Assembly (NCBI RefSeq): GCF_001983995.1
Contig: NZ_CP019450.1
Span: 2,790,001-2,854,000, forward strand
Direction: 5' to 3'
Source of the DNA: Halioglobus japonicus
GTDB taxonomy: Bacteria; Pseudomonadota; Gammaproteobacteria; Pseudomonadales; Halieaceae
Length of the DNA stretch: 64,000 nt
Shown: in pieces, positions 25,271 to 34,208 of the stretch
Position numbering within the stretch: the stretch's first letter is position 1
How the letters are laid out: each line of letters starts with the position of its first letter
Notes under the pieces: model-generated
Seen by the model: only the letters and a program-made list of their open reading frames with translations
Told to the model about the DNA's origin: nothing
Databases searched by the model: none
Position numbers and translations under genes: made by a program

Positions 25271-25945
25271 TTATTGATGAAAATTGATGGCCGTCGCCAG
25301 ATCGGCCCGATCCGTTTGACAGCCATTTGCCGGCGCATCGGCCACAGGCCTGCCGAATGAAATACCGAACACGAGTTTGTCGGTTTCAGGCACGCCCAAT
25401 ACTTCCCGTACAAAGTTGGCCTGGAAGCTCAAAGCAGTCTGCGGGCAGCTGCCAAGGCCGTGCGAGGTCAGCGTGAGCATCAACGTCTGCGCGTACATGC
25501 CCAGGTCCGCCGCTTCGCGCAAACCGAAGGGTTCGGGCAGAAACAGGAATGCAACGTGGGGGGCATCGAAAAACGTGAAGTTGCGCATGAACTGGGTGTG
25601 GCGCCCGGCCTTGTCTTCACGGGTAACACCCACAGCATCATAGAGGGCCACAGCGGCGCCGTGCTGGCGCTCCTTGTAGACACCGTCATACACGCCGTCA
25701 TAGGGAAAGTCCATGCTGATGTCCCCGCCCATAAAGCGCTCCGGAATTTCAGTACGGAGTTTTTCCAGCACCGCACCCGAGGCCACATGCACGTTCCAGG
25801 GCTGAGTATTGCAGTTGCTCGGCGCGCGCTGGGCAACGTTAAAAATGCGCTCCAGCAGCGCCGGCTCAATGGGCTCCGGCTCAAAGGCACGCAGGGAGCG
25901 CCGCCCTTCGACTACCGCCTGGAAAATATCACTGCTGTCTGACAT
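25271..25945 (-). CDS. Nitroreductase family flavoprotein
   Basis: A 224-residue FMN-dependent nitroreductase-fold protein: GRRSLRAFEPEPI, then AQRAPSNCNTQPWNVHV (FMN phosphate site), and GLGSCPQTALSF near the C-terminus. Members reduce quinones, nitro groups or enones with NAD(P)H. Its place within a CoA-thioester operon suggests a reductase step on a pathway intermediate, which is inferred. Confidence 0.87.
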   Translation of the reverse strand: MSDSSDIFQAVVEGRRSLRAFEPEPIEPALLERIFNVAQRAPSNCNTQPWNVHVASGAVLEKLRTEIPERFMGGDISMDFPYDGVYDGVYKERQHGAAVALYDAVGVTREDKAGRHTQFMRNFTFFDAPHVAFLFLPEPFGLREAADLGMYAQTLMLTLTSHGLGSCPQTALSFQANFVREVLGVPETDKLVFGISFGRPVADAPANGCQTDRADLATAINFHQ

Positions 25946-25992
25946 GGGTCTGGAATCCGTCTTGAGTTGGGGGCGCCATTATCGCGGCAAGA

Positions 25993-26811
25993 TCAGGTGC
26001 CGGTAAACTCCGCGGGGCGTTTTTCCTTGAACGCGCGCATACCTTCCTTGGCATCGTTGGAGGCAAACACAGGCCCTGCGAGGGCATCCGAGGCCACCAT
26101 GGCATCGTCTTCGCTCATACACTCCTGGTGCTCACGCAATGACTGCACCACGGCCTTGACCGCCAGCGGTCCGTTGGCACAGATCTTGGCTGCGTATTCC
26201 TTGGCGGCATCCAATGTGGTGCCCTTCGGAACAATCTTGTTGATCAGGCCGATATCTAATGCCTGCTGTGCAGACACGTGCTCACCGCAGAGCAGAATCT
26301 CGGCGGCCAGGCAGTAGGGAATCTGGCGGCGCAGGCGCACGGTGGAGCCGGACATGGGATACAGGCCCCGCGCCACTTCTGTAACACCGAACACCGCATC
26401 CTCGGCACCGACCCGAATATCCGTGCCCTGCAAAATCTCAGTGCCGCCGGCGAGCGCGTAGCCCTCAACGGCGAGGATAATCGGTTTGTTGGGGCGATTG
26501 TCACGCAACAGCGCCTGCCAGTGCACATTGGGCACTTCACCCATGAGCGTCATAAACTCTTCGGTAGCCCCGTGATCGCCATCCGCACCGGCTTTGAGGT
26601 CCATGCCCGCACAGAAGGTATCGCCATTGGCGGTCAGAATCGCACAGCGAAGACTGTCGTCTTCATCCAGCAGGCGCCAGGCTTTATACATACCCAGCAG
26701 CATCTGCGGGCTGAAGGCGTTTTTCGCCTCCGGGCGATTCAGCGTCACGATCAGGACGTTGCCCTCCTGCTCAACAATGCAGTTCTCAGTGCTTATATCC
26801 AGTTCAGCCAT
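25993..26811 (-). CDS. Crotonase family protein
   Basis: A 272-residue crotonase: VTLNRPEAKNAFSPQM, GDTFCAGMDLKAGAD and VEGYALAGGTEILQGTDIRV form the CoA and oxyanion sites. The second acid-base region reads VARGLYPMSGS, which lacks the usual Glu, so the reaction may be isomerisation or hydrolysis rather than hydration. It lies 18 bp after the CoA-ligase gene, on the same strand. Confidence 0.87.
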   Translation of the reverse strand: MAELDISTENCIVEQEGNVLIVTLNRPEAKNAFSPQMLLGMYKAWRLLDEDDSLRCAILTANGDTFCAGMDLKAGADGDHGATEEFMTLMGEVPNVHWQALLRDNRPNKPIILAVEGYALAGGTEILQGTDIRVGAEDAVFGVTEVARGLYPMSGSTVRLRRQIPYCLAAEILLCGEHVSAQQALDIGLINKIVPKGTTLDAAKEYAAKICANGPLAVKAVVQSLREHQECMSEDDAMVASDALAGPVFASNDAKEGMRAFKEKRPAEFTGT

Positions 26812-26829
26812 GTTACTTCCTCAATGTTG

Positions 26830-28458
26830 TCAGGCTTGGTGGAAATCGCCGGACAGGGCAATTTCCAGAGCTTTGGGGTACGCGGGCTTGCCGCTCGGGG
26901 CGCGCGGGACTTCGTCCACTACGTGTAGCTCGCGAGGCACCTTGTAGCCTGCAATGTGTTCTCGGGCCGCCTCCTGCACCTCGGCAAGCGACACCGCGGC
27001 ATCGCCGCGCAACGCCACCACAGCGGTTACTTTGCTGCCAAAGCGCTCATCCGGCGTGGCCACCACCAGGCAGTCGAAAATCGCAGGATTGGCCTTCAGC
27101 GCCTGCTCCACCTCTTCGGGGAAGATTTTCTCGCCGCCGCTGTTAATGCAGTTGGAGCCGCGACCGTACACAGTGATTGTGTCGTCTTCTTCAAGTCGCG
27201 CCTCGTCACCGAGTAACAACCAGGGGTTGCCATCTACCTCAACAATCGTGCGCGCGGTTTTCTCCGGGTCGTTGTAGTAGCCCACCGGGATATGCCCGGC
27301 GCGCGCAAAGATGCCCATTTCACCGTGCTGCACATGACGATGCGGCTCGCCTTCCACATCGGTAATTACGGACATGAACTCGCTCTTGGTGACATTACCA
27401 AGACCCTGCCCTTTCTTGCCACCGCCATCCATGCCCATGTTGCCGGACTCTGAGGAACCGAACGAGTTGGTAATGAATACGTTCGGGAAATGCGTCTTGA
27501 AGGCTTCCTGCTTACTCTCGGAGAACACAGCGCCACCGGAGCCCACACTGAATATCGAGCTCAGGTCCCAGCGCTCGGGATTCGCCTCAAGGGCATCGAG
27601 CAGCGGTACGGCCATGGCATCGCCGACAATTGAGATCGCGTTGACCTTCTCGCGAGCCACGATGTCCCAGACTTCTTCGCCCACCAGCGAGCGATACGGG
27701 CTGAGCACGACGGTGTTACCGGCCAGCATCTGGATACAGGCATACCACCAGCAGGCGCCGTGCATGAGCGGCGCCAGGGCCATACCAACAATCGGAAAAT
27801 CACCGATACGATCGACGATTTGTTCGGGCTGGCTGATCGCGCCATCGGGGTGGAACCAGCCACCGCCGCCCATGGCGGCAAAGAACACGGCTTTGTGTGG
27901 CCACATGACGCCCTTGGGCATACCGGTGGTGCCGCCGGTGTAGAGAATGAACAGGTCGTCGTCGGCACGCTCACCGAAGTCGCGGTTGTCAGATTGCCCC
28001 GCCAGGCTGGCCTCGTATTCCACCGAGCCGATAGCATCGACATCGGCACCGCTGTCATCCACCACATGCACAAACGTTTGCAGATCGGGAGCCGCGTTGC
28101 GAATCTCCGCAATGTGAGGTGAGAACTCCTGATTGTGAATACAGGCAACCATGTCCGCGTTATCAAAGATGTACAGCAGCTCATCCTTGACGTAGCGATA
28201 ATTCACGTTGATCGGCACCGCCCTGATCTTGAAGCAGGCAAGCATACCCTCGAGATACTCGTTGCAGTTGTAGAGATAGAGCCCCACATGGTCGCCCGCG
28301 CCCACCCCATTGGCAGCCAGGTAGTGAGCCAGCTGATTGGCTCGTTGGTCGAGCTCAGCAAAGGTCGCCCGCTGGTCACCGCACACCAGGGCATCGCGCC
28401 CCGGCACTTTATCGGCCACCATCTCGTACATATCGGCGATATTAAAATGTTTATTCAT
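26830..28458 (-). CDS. Acyl-CoA synthetase (AMP-forming)
   Basis: A 542-residue AMP-binding ligase. The P-loop is LYTGGTTGMPKGVM, the adenine motif is ITNSFGSSESG, and the C-terminal GEKIFPEEVE and catalytic Lys in PSGKPAYPKA are in place. It activates a carboxylate to its CoA ester; similarity is to the FadD3/FadD19 branch used for steroid side-chain and ring acids, which is an inference from memory. The start ATG 28456-28458 follows AAGGAGT. Confidence 0.9.
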   Translation of the reverse strand: MNKHFNIADMYEMVADKVPGRDALVCGDQRATFAELDQRANQLAHYLAANGVGAGDHVGLYLYNCNEYLEGMLACFKIRAVPINVNYRYVKDELLYIFDNADMVACIHNQEFSPHIAEIRNAAPDLQTFVHVVDDSGADVDAIGSVEYEASLAGQSDNRDFGERADDDLFILYTGGTTGMPKGVMWPHKAVFFAAMGGGGWFHPDGAISQPEQIVDRIGDFPIVGMALAPLMHGACWWYACIQMLAGNTVVLSPYRSLVGEEVWDIVAREKVNAISIVGDAMAVPLLDALEANPERWDLSSIFSVGSGGAVFSESKQEAFKTHFPNVFITNSFGSSESGNMGMDGGGKKGQGLGNVTKSEFMSVITDVEGEPHRHVQHGEMGIFARAGHIPVGYYNDPEKTARTIVEVDGNPWLLLGDEARLEEDDTITVYGRGSNCINSGGEKIFPEEVEQALKANPAIFDCLVVATPDERFGSKVTAVVALRGDAAVSLAEVQEAAREHIAGYKVPRELHVVDEVPRAPSGKPAYPKALEIALSGDFHQA

Positions 28459-28478
28459 GCCTGCTACTCCTTCTGTAC

Positions 28479-29642
28479 TTAGGCCTTATCTGCGCCCACA
28501 ACCCACATGGCGTAGAACTGGGCGCCACCGCCGTAGGCATGGCCCAATGCCAGTTTAGCGCCTTCAACCTGGTGGTCACCCGCGTCACCACGCACCTGAC
28601 GTGCAGCCTCGGCAAAGCGAATCATGCCCGATGCACCAATCGGATTCGATGACAGCACACCCCCTGAAGGGTTCCAGGGAATATCGCCATTTTCATCCAG
28701 CGACGTTGCGCCCTCCATGGTCAGCTTCCAGCCCTCGCCCTCCGGGGCGAAGCCGAGGTTCTCCAGCCACATCGGTTCGTACCAGCTAAACGGTACGTAC
28801 ACCTCAGCACAGTCGAGATCCTTGCGCGGGTCGGTAATGCCTGCCTGCTTGTAAACATCCGCCGCGCAATCGCGGCCAGCCTGTGGGTTCACCTCATCGC
28901 GACCGGCGAACATTGTCGGCTCCGAGCGCATCGCTACGCCGCGAATCCACGCGGGAGGCTTGGATGCCTTTTCTGCTAGCTCTTCGTTAGCAATGATCAT
29001 GGCACAGGCGCCATCGGACGACGGGCAAGATTCCAGGAAACGGATCGGATCCCACAGCATGAAGGATTCCTCGACTTCCTTCATCGTGATTTCAGGCAGT
29101 TGCAAGTGCGCCAGAGGATTGCGCGCGCCGTGCAGTCGATCCTTGACAGCCACCTTGATACCCACGTCGTAGGGGGCGCCGGAGCGGCGCATGTACTCGC
29201 GAATGATTGGTGCGAAATAGCCGCCCGCACCCGCATTCAGGTGGGTGGAAAAAGGCTGTGGATTTGAGAGGGCCCACATCGCGTTCGACTCTGACTGTTT
29301 CTCAAAGGCCACGGTAAGCACCCGCTTAAAGGCGCCACTTTGCACATGTGATGCCGCTACAAGTGCCGTTGAGCCGCCCACCGAGCCAGCCGTGTGGACG
29401 CGCAACATGGGCTTGCCATTACATCCCAATGCGTCGGTGAGATATATCTCCGGCATGATAACGCCCTCGAACATATCGGGGGCTTTGCCGATGATTACCG
29501 CGTCGATGTCATCCCAGGTCAGATCTGCGTCTTTGAGGGCATTGACCGCCGCCTCGCGCACCAGACCTGCGATCGATACGTCATCGCGTTTGGTCGTATA
29601 ACTCGTTTGGCCAATCCCGACCACTGCTGCCAAATTTGTCAT
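28479..29642 (-). CDS. Thiolase-fold lipid-transfer-type protein lacking thiolase catalytic residues
   Basis: A 387-residue protein of the SCP-x/Ltp thiolase-like group. The usual nucleophile Cys region reads HTAGSVGGS and the usual GHPxGASG reads SNPIGASG, so both Cys and His are missing. The C-terminus LGHAYGGGAQF is typical of Ltp proteins. Such proteins with a DUF35 partner act as aldolases in sterol side-chain removal. The start ATG 29640-29642 overlaps the previous gene's stop (TAATG) and has GGGGAGA upstream, so coupling is tight. Confidence 0.85.
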   Translation of the reverse strand: MTNLAAVVGIGQTSYTTKRDDVSIAGLVREAAVNALKDADLTWDDIDAVIIGKAPDMFEGVIMPEIYLTDALGCNGKPMLRVHTAGSVGGSTALVAASHVQSGAFKRVLTVAFEKQSESNAMWALSNPQPFSTHLNAGAGGYFAPIIREYMRRSGAPYDVGIKVAVKDRLHGARNPLAHLQLPEITMKEVEESFMLWDPIRFLESCPSSDGACAMIIANEELAEKASKPPAWIRGVAMRSEPTMFAGRDEVNPQAGRDCAADVYKQAGITDPRKDLDCAEVYVPFSWYEPMWLENLGFAPEGEGWKLTMEGATSLDENGDIPWNPSGGVLSSNPIGASGMIRFAEAARQVRGDAGDHQVEGAKLALGHAYGGGAQFYAMWVVGADKA

Positions 29643-30712
29643 TAGGCTTTCTCCCCTTTCTCTACCACGGCAACCAGGTTGTGCTGCAGGCATGGCCCAG
29701 ACGTGGCGTGAGCCACACCGCGTTCCGCCTCACCGGCAATAATTCGATTAAACACCTCCCCAACCCGTGACAGTCCAGAGGCCATCATGAGGTTACCTGC
29801 CAGCACACCACCCGACGGATTAACACTGGTGTCCTCCGACAAGCCAAGTGCTCGGCTGAGGATGATTTCCTGGTGACTGAAAGGCGCATACAACTCGGCG
29901 ACATCCACCTTGCCGTTACTCACACCCGCTCTTTCTGCAGCCTTACGCGTTGATGGGGAGTCCGTCAGATCGCGCATCCCCATATTGTGGGTTTCGATAA
30001 TATGGTCGATGCCGGAGATCACGGCGTAGGGCTTACCCCAGGCCTTGGCCTTCTCTACCGTTGCGATCACCATCGCACTTGCACCGTCAGAAATGGGGCA
30101 GATGTCTGCCTTGCGCAGAGGCGACACAAACGTGTCCTGTGCGAGTACATCATCCACAGACAGCTCGCCTTTGAGCTGCGCGTGAGGATTATTTTCCATC
30201 GCGTTACGACGAGAGGCTGACACAACCTCAGCCATATCGCGCTCAGTGATAAGACCCTGATCCAACATCATGCGCGCCTGCATCGCCGCCAGGGAGATCG
30301 TATCGATCCATTGTGGCGCCAGGTAATAGGGATCCAGTTGCTGTGACAGCACGATCGGCAGCTCGCCGGGAGAGGACTTGCCAAAGCCGTATACGAGCGC
30401 GGAATCGGCGTGCCCCATCTTGATTTTCAAGATGGACTCATACAATGCCCAGGCTGCATCCATCTCCACATGGGATTCCTTGATAGGCGGCACTGCGCCC
30501 AGGGCGTCCACACCCATCACAAAGGCGAAAGCTGCGCCCTGCATATAATCGCAGGAGCCCGAGCATACGAAGTCCACGTCCTGGGCACTGCCGATACCGA
30601 CCTGTTCATACACGCGGCCCAGCACTGGCATGATCAGTTCTACTTCGTTGCACGCCCCTGCATCGGAGACGGCGTCAGACTGTTGGTACCCTACTATTGC
30701 AATTTCTTTCAT
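29642..30712 (-). CDS. Second thiolase-fold lipid-transfer-type protein
   Basis: A 356-residue paralogue of the downstream protein, also without thiolase residues: the GHPxGASG position reads GNLMMASG, and the conserved NPSGGVLAGN precedes it. It may form a pair with its neighbour and with the two DUF35 proteins upstream. ATG 30710-30712 is used (GGAGG upstream) rather than a TTG two codons earlier. It lies 2 bp after the DUF35 gene. Confidence 0.85.
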   Translation of the reverse strand: MKEIAIVGYQQSDAVSDAGACNEVELIMPVLGRVYEQVGIGSAQDVDFVCSGSCDYMQGAAFAFVMGVDALGAVPPIKESHVEMDAAWALYESILKIKMGHADSALVYGFGKSSPGELPIVLSQQLDPYYLAPQWIDTISLAAMQARMMLDQGLITERDMAEVVSASRRNAMENNPHAQLKGELSVDDVLAQDTFVSPLRKADICPISDGASAMVIATVEKAKAWGKPYAVISGIDHIIETHNMGMRDLTDSPSTRKAAERAGVSNGKVDVAELYAPFSHQEIILSRALGLSEDTSVNPSGGVLAGNLMMASGLSRVGEVFNRIIAGEAERGVAHATSGPCLQHNLVAVVEKGEKA

Positions 30713-30714
30713 GA

Positions 30715-31233
30715 TCAAACCTCCAGCCCGGTCACTGGCAGCTTGCCAATCTCATCTACAGGCACATCGGGCTCCTCGATAGGTTTGAAATACTTGATGT
30801 TATCCATGGAATAATCCCACTCTTCCTCTGGCTTCCACACTGCCTGTACACGCTGTCCGATGCGTACTTCTGCGTTGTCGCACTCGCTCATCAAGTGGAT
30901 GAACGAAATATTGGCACCGTCAGCGACAAGGTTTGCCACTACAAATGGCGGTTCAATCGCATTGCCGGGAATCGGGATATGGACGATCGTGAACGACTGC
31001 ACAGTGGCCTTGTCTGCGACATTCACTTCCTCTTCAGTTGGCAGGCCAGTGGCGGGACAGGAACCACGCGGGGGCACATAGACCTGCGCATCCGGCGCCG
31101 CCCGACGCTGACCGGTTAGAACGCCATTCTTCAGCTGACTCAGAAAGCGAGCGGGCGCCGCTCCCGCGGTAAAGTTGTACTTCAGGTAAATGGGAACTTC
31201 GATGCCGGTGATCATTTCGTTTTCTTCACTCAC
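30715..31233 (-). CDS. DUF35 OB-fold protein (acyl-CoA-associated)
   Basis: A 172-residue OB-fold protein of the DUF35 group that partners thiolase-like proteins. The N-terminal rubredoxin-like zinc region is worn: only one Cys is left (RGSCPATG) where four are usual. The OB domain (VQSFTIVHIPIPGN, then PPFVVANLVADGANISFIHL) is complete. GTG 31231-31233 with AGGAGG upstream is the start. Confidence 0.83.
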   Translation of the reverse strand: MSEENEMITGIEVPIYLKYNFTAGAAPARFLSQLKNGVLTGQRRAAPDAQVYVPPRGSCPATGLPTEEEVNVADKATVQSFTIVHIPIPGNAIEPPFVVANLVADGANISFIHLMSECDNAEVRIGQRVQAVWKPEEEWDYSMDNIKYFKPIEEPDVPVDEIGKLPVTGLEV

Positions 31234-31246
31234 TGTCAGCTACCTC

Positions 31247-31687
31247 CTACACAAGCTCGAAATGGCGTATATCATCGATATACCCGCGTGTTTCTTCAGC
31301 CCAAACAGCCCGCACACGCGCGCCGGTGGCAATATCTGCTTCATCGCGCGCTGCCACACGATGAATCATGGGCACGTCTGCGCCGTCCAACCTGATCATG
31401 GCCCAGGCAAAAGGCGTATCCATGGGGTGTGCCTCGCGTGGTTGCTTAACCCAGGCAAAGCTGACGATCTCGCCTTCCTGGCCCACTTCGACAAACTCAC
31501 TGAGTTCCTCGGCTGTATCGGGGTCGTATTCCATGGGCGGAACAATGACCCGACCGTCGGTGGCCTTGATGCCGACAATGCTTCTGAGTTTGAGCGCGGT
31601 GAGAAAGCGCCCTACGACTGGCCCGGTTGAGCGGGTATAGGTGTAACCAAGAGTAAATTCCTGGTTCAGGATTTCTGGTTGCGACAC
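31247..31687 (-). CDS. DUF35 OB-fold protein, first gene of the operon
   Basis: A 146-residue DUF35 paralogue with no zinc cysteines at all (VIVPPMEYDPDT at that site). It has the OB-fold stretch IVSFAWVKQP, PFAWAMIRLDGADVPMIHRV, and the end ARVRAVWAEET. It leads a run of eight minus-strand genes (31687 to 24492), divergent from the extradiol dioxygenase. The start is GTG 31685-31687 after GGAGGG. Confidence 0.82.
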   Translation of the reverse strand: MSQPEILNQEFTLGYTYTRSTGPVVGRFLTALKLRSIVGIKATDGRVIVPPMEYDPDTAEELSEFVEVGQEGEIVSFAWVKQPREAHPMDTPFAWAMIRLDGADVPMIHRVAARDEADIATGARVRAVWAEETRGYIDDIRHFELV

Positions 31688-31715
31688 GCCGCAGCCCTCC
31701 TCTGGACTGATTCAG

Positions 31716-31754
31716 TTGAGCGATCAGTATCAGCGAGCTGACATTTGCGCTCAA
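31716..31754. promoter_or_regulatory. Inverted repeat in the divergent promoter region
   Basis: TTGAGCG (31716-31722) and CGCTCAA (31748-31754) form a 7-bp inverted repeat spaced by 25 bases, 29 bp upstream of the operon start. The gap 31688-31891 serves both the operon and the dioxygenase. A second short palindrome ATCATTATGAT lies at 31789-31799. No known regulator motif is matched. Confidence 0.35.
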
Positions 31755-31891
31755 TGACGCGGCTGATCAACCTGTAGTGACTTTTCAGATCATTATGATG
31801 AACCAGAAGGGCATTACCCGACCTGAGGGATGGCCAGCCGCACATATTCGACGATAATGCACGACACGCATAATTCTTTAGGAGAGATTAA

Positions 31892-32797
31892 ATGGCTGTA
31901 GCAGCTTCGGGATACCTACGAATCGGCGCCACCGAGGTGGATGCATGGATGGGCTTTGGCACCGGTGTACTGGGCCTGATGGAGGCCCAGCGCGATGACG
32001 CCAGCGGCGCGCGTTACCTGCGCCTGGATGATCACCCGTTCCGGCTGATGATCGAGCCCGCCGAAGCCGATGGCCTGATCGCCACAGGCCTGGAATTTCC
32101 AGACGAAGATGCGTTCCGCGCCTGTTGCTCGGCCCTGACGGCAGCGGGACACGATATAGCCCCTGGCTCAGAGGCGGAAGCCAAGCGTCGCGCTGTCACC
32201 GCCTTCGCTACCACCCAGGACCCCTCTGGCAATGTGCTTGAGCTGTACTGGGGCCGCGAACTGGATTACACCCCGCTCGTATCACCACAGGGCATTGCCA
32301 ACTTCGTCACCACCTATCAGCAAACCGGTGACCTGGGCTTTGGCCACCTGGTGTTACCCGCACTGGAATTCGATGCCACCACTGATTTCTATACCGAGAT
32401 CATCGGCATGGGCATTACCGACATCCTCTACCCTCCCGGCATGGACGGCGCGAAGATCCACTTCATGCACGCGAACAATCCGCGTCAACACTCCCTGGCC
32501 CTGTTCAACGGCCCTCACCCACTGGGTGTGGTACACATTATGGTAGAGGTGGAAACCATGGATGAAGTGGGCCGCGCCATGGATCGCGCCAAAGCTGCGG
32601 GCTCGCACTTCCTGGCTACACTGGGCCGTCACATCAATGACAACATGTGCTCGGTGTATCTACTGGCGCCGGGTGGCATTGCCGTGGAATTCGGCTGCGA
32701 AGGCATGCTGATCGATCCTGAGACCCACGTGGCCACGGTCAGCACCGAAGGCGATCTGTGGGGACACGAATACAACTTCCCCGGCATGAACGACTAA
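31892..32797 (+). CDS. Type I extradiol dioxygenase (2,3-dihydroxybiphenyl dioxygenase/HsaC-like)
   Basis: A 301-residue two-module VOC protein with the full active site of ring-cleaving dioxygenases: iron ligands His152 (GFGHLVLP), His215 (GVVHIMVEV) and Glu266 (GGIAVEFG), catalytic His200 (NPRQHSLAL) and Tyr256 (CSVYLLAP), and the hallmark LGRHINDN. It opens catechol-type rings beside a hydroxyl; HsaC does this in steroid ring degradation. It is divergent from the CoA-thioester operon. The start ATG 31892 follows AGGAGAG. Confidence 0.9.
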   Translation: MAVAASGYLRIGATEVDAWMGFGTGVLGLMEAQRDDASGARYLRLDDHPFRLMIEPAEADGLIATGLEFPDEDAFRACCSALTAAGHDIAPGSEAEAKRRAVTAFATTQDPSGNVLELYWGRELDYTPLVSPQGIANFVTTYQQTGDLGFGHLVLPALEFDATTDFYTEIIGMGITDILYPPGMDGAKIHFMHANNPRQHSLALFNGPHPLGVVHIMVEVETMDEVGRAMDRAKAAGSHFLATLGRHINDNMCSVYLLAPGGIAVEFGCEGMLIDPETHVATVSTEGDLWGHEYNFPGMND

Positions 32798-32808
32798 ACT
32801 CTCTGCCA

Positions 32809-32832
32809 GCCCGGGGAGCATCTGCCCCGGGC
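32809..32832 (+). terminator. Terminator after the dioxygenase gene
   Basis: GCCCGGGG/CCCCGGGC 8-bp stem with an 8-base loop, 11 bp past the stop codon. It is followed by TTACGCTTTCG, so the U tract is broken. It may serve both convergent genes. Confidence 0.55.
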
Positions 32833-32852
32833 TTACGCTTTCGCGCTACGGC

Positions 32853-33608
32853 CTAGTTGGCAACCTCAATACTCACCGGAATCCAGCGGTTGAGAATGTA
32901 CTGCAGGCTGCCGTTGGCCCTCATTAACTCAAGCGCGCGGTTCAACTCCTGCTCCAGCGCAGCATTATCCTTCTGCACCACCCAGGCCAGCACCTCTTCC
33001 GTCAATGGCGTATAGAGACTGATGAGGTCACCATTTTCCGGCGCATTGGCCAGCTGCCAACTGGTGGGGGCATCGTGTAGGTAGAGGTCAATCTCGTCGG
33101 CGCGCAGGCCATCGAACGCCGCGTCCGGGTTATCGAAGTATTTAAGCTTGGCATTTTCGAGATTGGCTTCAGCAAAACGGGCCCCGGTGGTATAGGGCTC
33201 AACACCCACGCGCACGCCCTCGCGGTAGATCGCCCATGGCTGCGAGTGCGTCCCAAGCTTACTCTGGTGCAGAATGGGCATCTGCCCTACCTTCAAGTAC
33301 GGCTCGCTGAAGCGCATCTTCTCCAGACGCGCGTCGGTGATGCTGATGCCAGACATAATGACGTCAATGTCGCCCGCGTCGAGAGCTGGCAACAGCTCCT
33401 CAAAGGGCAGCTCAACCAGTTCAACGCGCATATTGAGTATTTTGCCCACAGCGCGCGCATTGTCGGGTTCCACCCCATAGATTTTCCCATCCTGTTTGAA
33501 ATGCAGCGGTGGGTAGTCTGCGGATAAGCCCACTATGAGCACGCCCGCTGCCTGGGCGGGAATCACCACGAGTGCGAAAAGAAGGCTGAGGAAGATCTGT
33601 CTGAACAT
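32853..33608 (-). CDS. Periplasmic solute-binding protein, family 3
   Basis: A 251-residue protein with a signal peptide (cut near AQA, residue 20) and the SBP_bac_3 fold: GLSADYPPLHFKQDGKIYGVEPD, DIDVIMSGISITDARLEKMRFSEPY and GVEPYTTGARF. It binds amino acids or similar small polar molecules. No permease or ATPase gene is next to it, so it is either an orphan uptake component or a signalling sensor. Confidence 0.85.
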   Translation of the reverse strand: MFRQIFLSLLFALVVIPAQAAGVLIVGLSADYPPLHFKQDGKIYGVEPDNARAVGKILNMRVELVELPFEELLPALDAGDIDVIMSGISITDARLEKMRFSEPYLKVGQMPILHQSKLGTHSQPWAIYREGVRVGVEPYTTGARFAEANLENAKLKYFDNPDAAFDGLRADEIDLYLHDAPTSWQLANAPENGDLISLYTPLTEEVLAWVVQKDNAALEQELNRALELMRANGSLQYILNRWIPVSIEVAN

Positions 33609-33723
33609 AGTAATACCCTGTCGAATGCTGAGCGAGAATGTACCACCGACACCGAGGCAGGCAAACGAAAAGCTGACCTAAATCCCCGGATCGCTTACAC
33701 TGCTCGGACACGACTAAGGAACC

Positions 33724-34197
33724 ATGACGTTGAGTGAAACCAGCAAAATCGACCGCAATCTACTCCAGGATTGGCTGCGCCAGTCCAGAGTTGATTTCCA
33801 TGTCTGCAGCAACTGCGAAGGGCTGCACATCGAGGCACTGCGAGATATTGAGGGCTTGATCGATAGCCGGCTGTTTCTGGAACCCTGGGGTTTATTGCTG
33901 ACCAGCGAGCTTGAAATACGCCCGATGGCGCTGTTGCCACTGGCCGCCGACCTGGGCCGCCTGAATATGGAGTACCCCACACTGAAACTGTTTCAGGACG
34001 TGGTCGACGATGCAACACCACAGCTGGTGGTTGCCGGCGTGCTGCCCGCTGGCGCGGGACTCACCCTCGAGCAGGTCGCCAACTTTCTCTCCATCGTCAT
34101 TGGTGCAACCCGACAGATCGCCGACGAGTGTCTGCGCCTTGACTACCTCTTTGCCCAGGCTGGCAATGCCCAGCCCGGCTCCAACGCACTTCACTGA
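33724..34197 (+). CDS. YbjN-like hypothetical protein
   Basis: A 157-residue soluble protein with the alpha-beta pattern of YbjN/type III chaperone-like folds (VDFHVCSNCEGLHIEALRD, then SELEIRPMALLPLAADLGRLN). Function unknown; the family assignment is tentative. AAGGAACC lies just before ATG 33724. It is followed 11 bp later by the NTF2-like gene, so they are probably cotranscribed. Confidence 0.65.
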   Translation: MTLSETSKIDRNLLQDWLRQSRVDFHVCSNCEGLHIEALRDIEGLIDSRLFLEPWGLLLTSELEIRPMALLPLAADLGRLNMEYPTLKLFQDVVDDATPQLVVAGVLPAGAGLTLEQVANFLSIVIGATRQIADECLRLDYLFAQAGNAQPGSNALH

Positions 34198-34208
34198 CGA
34201 AGACTTCC

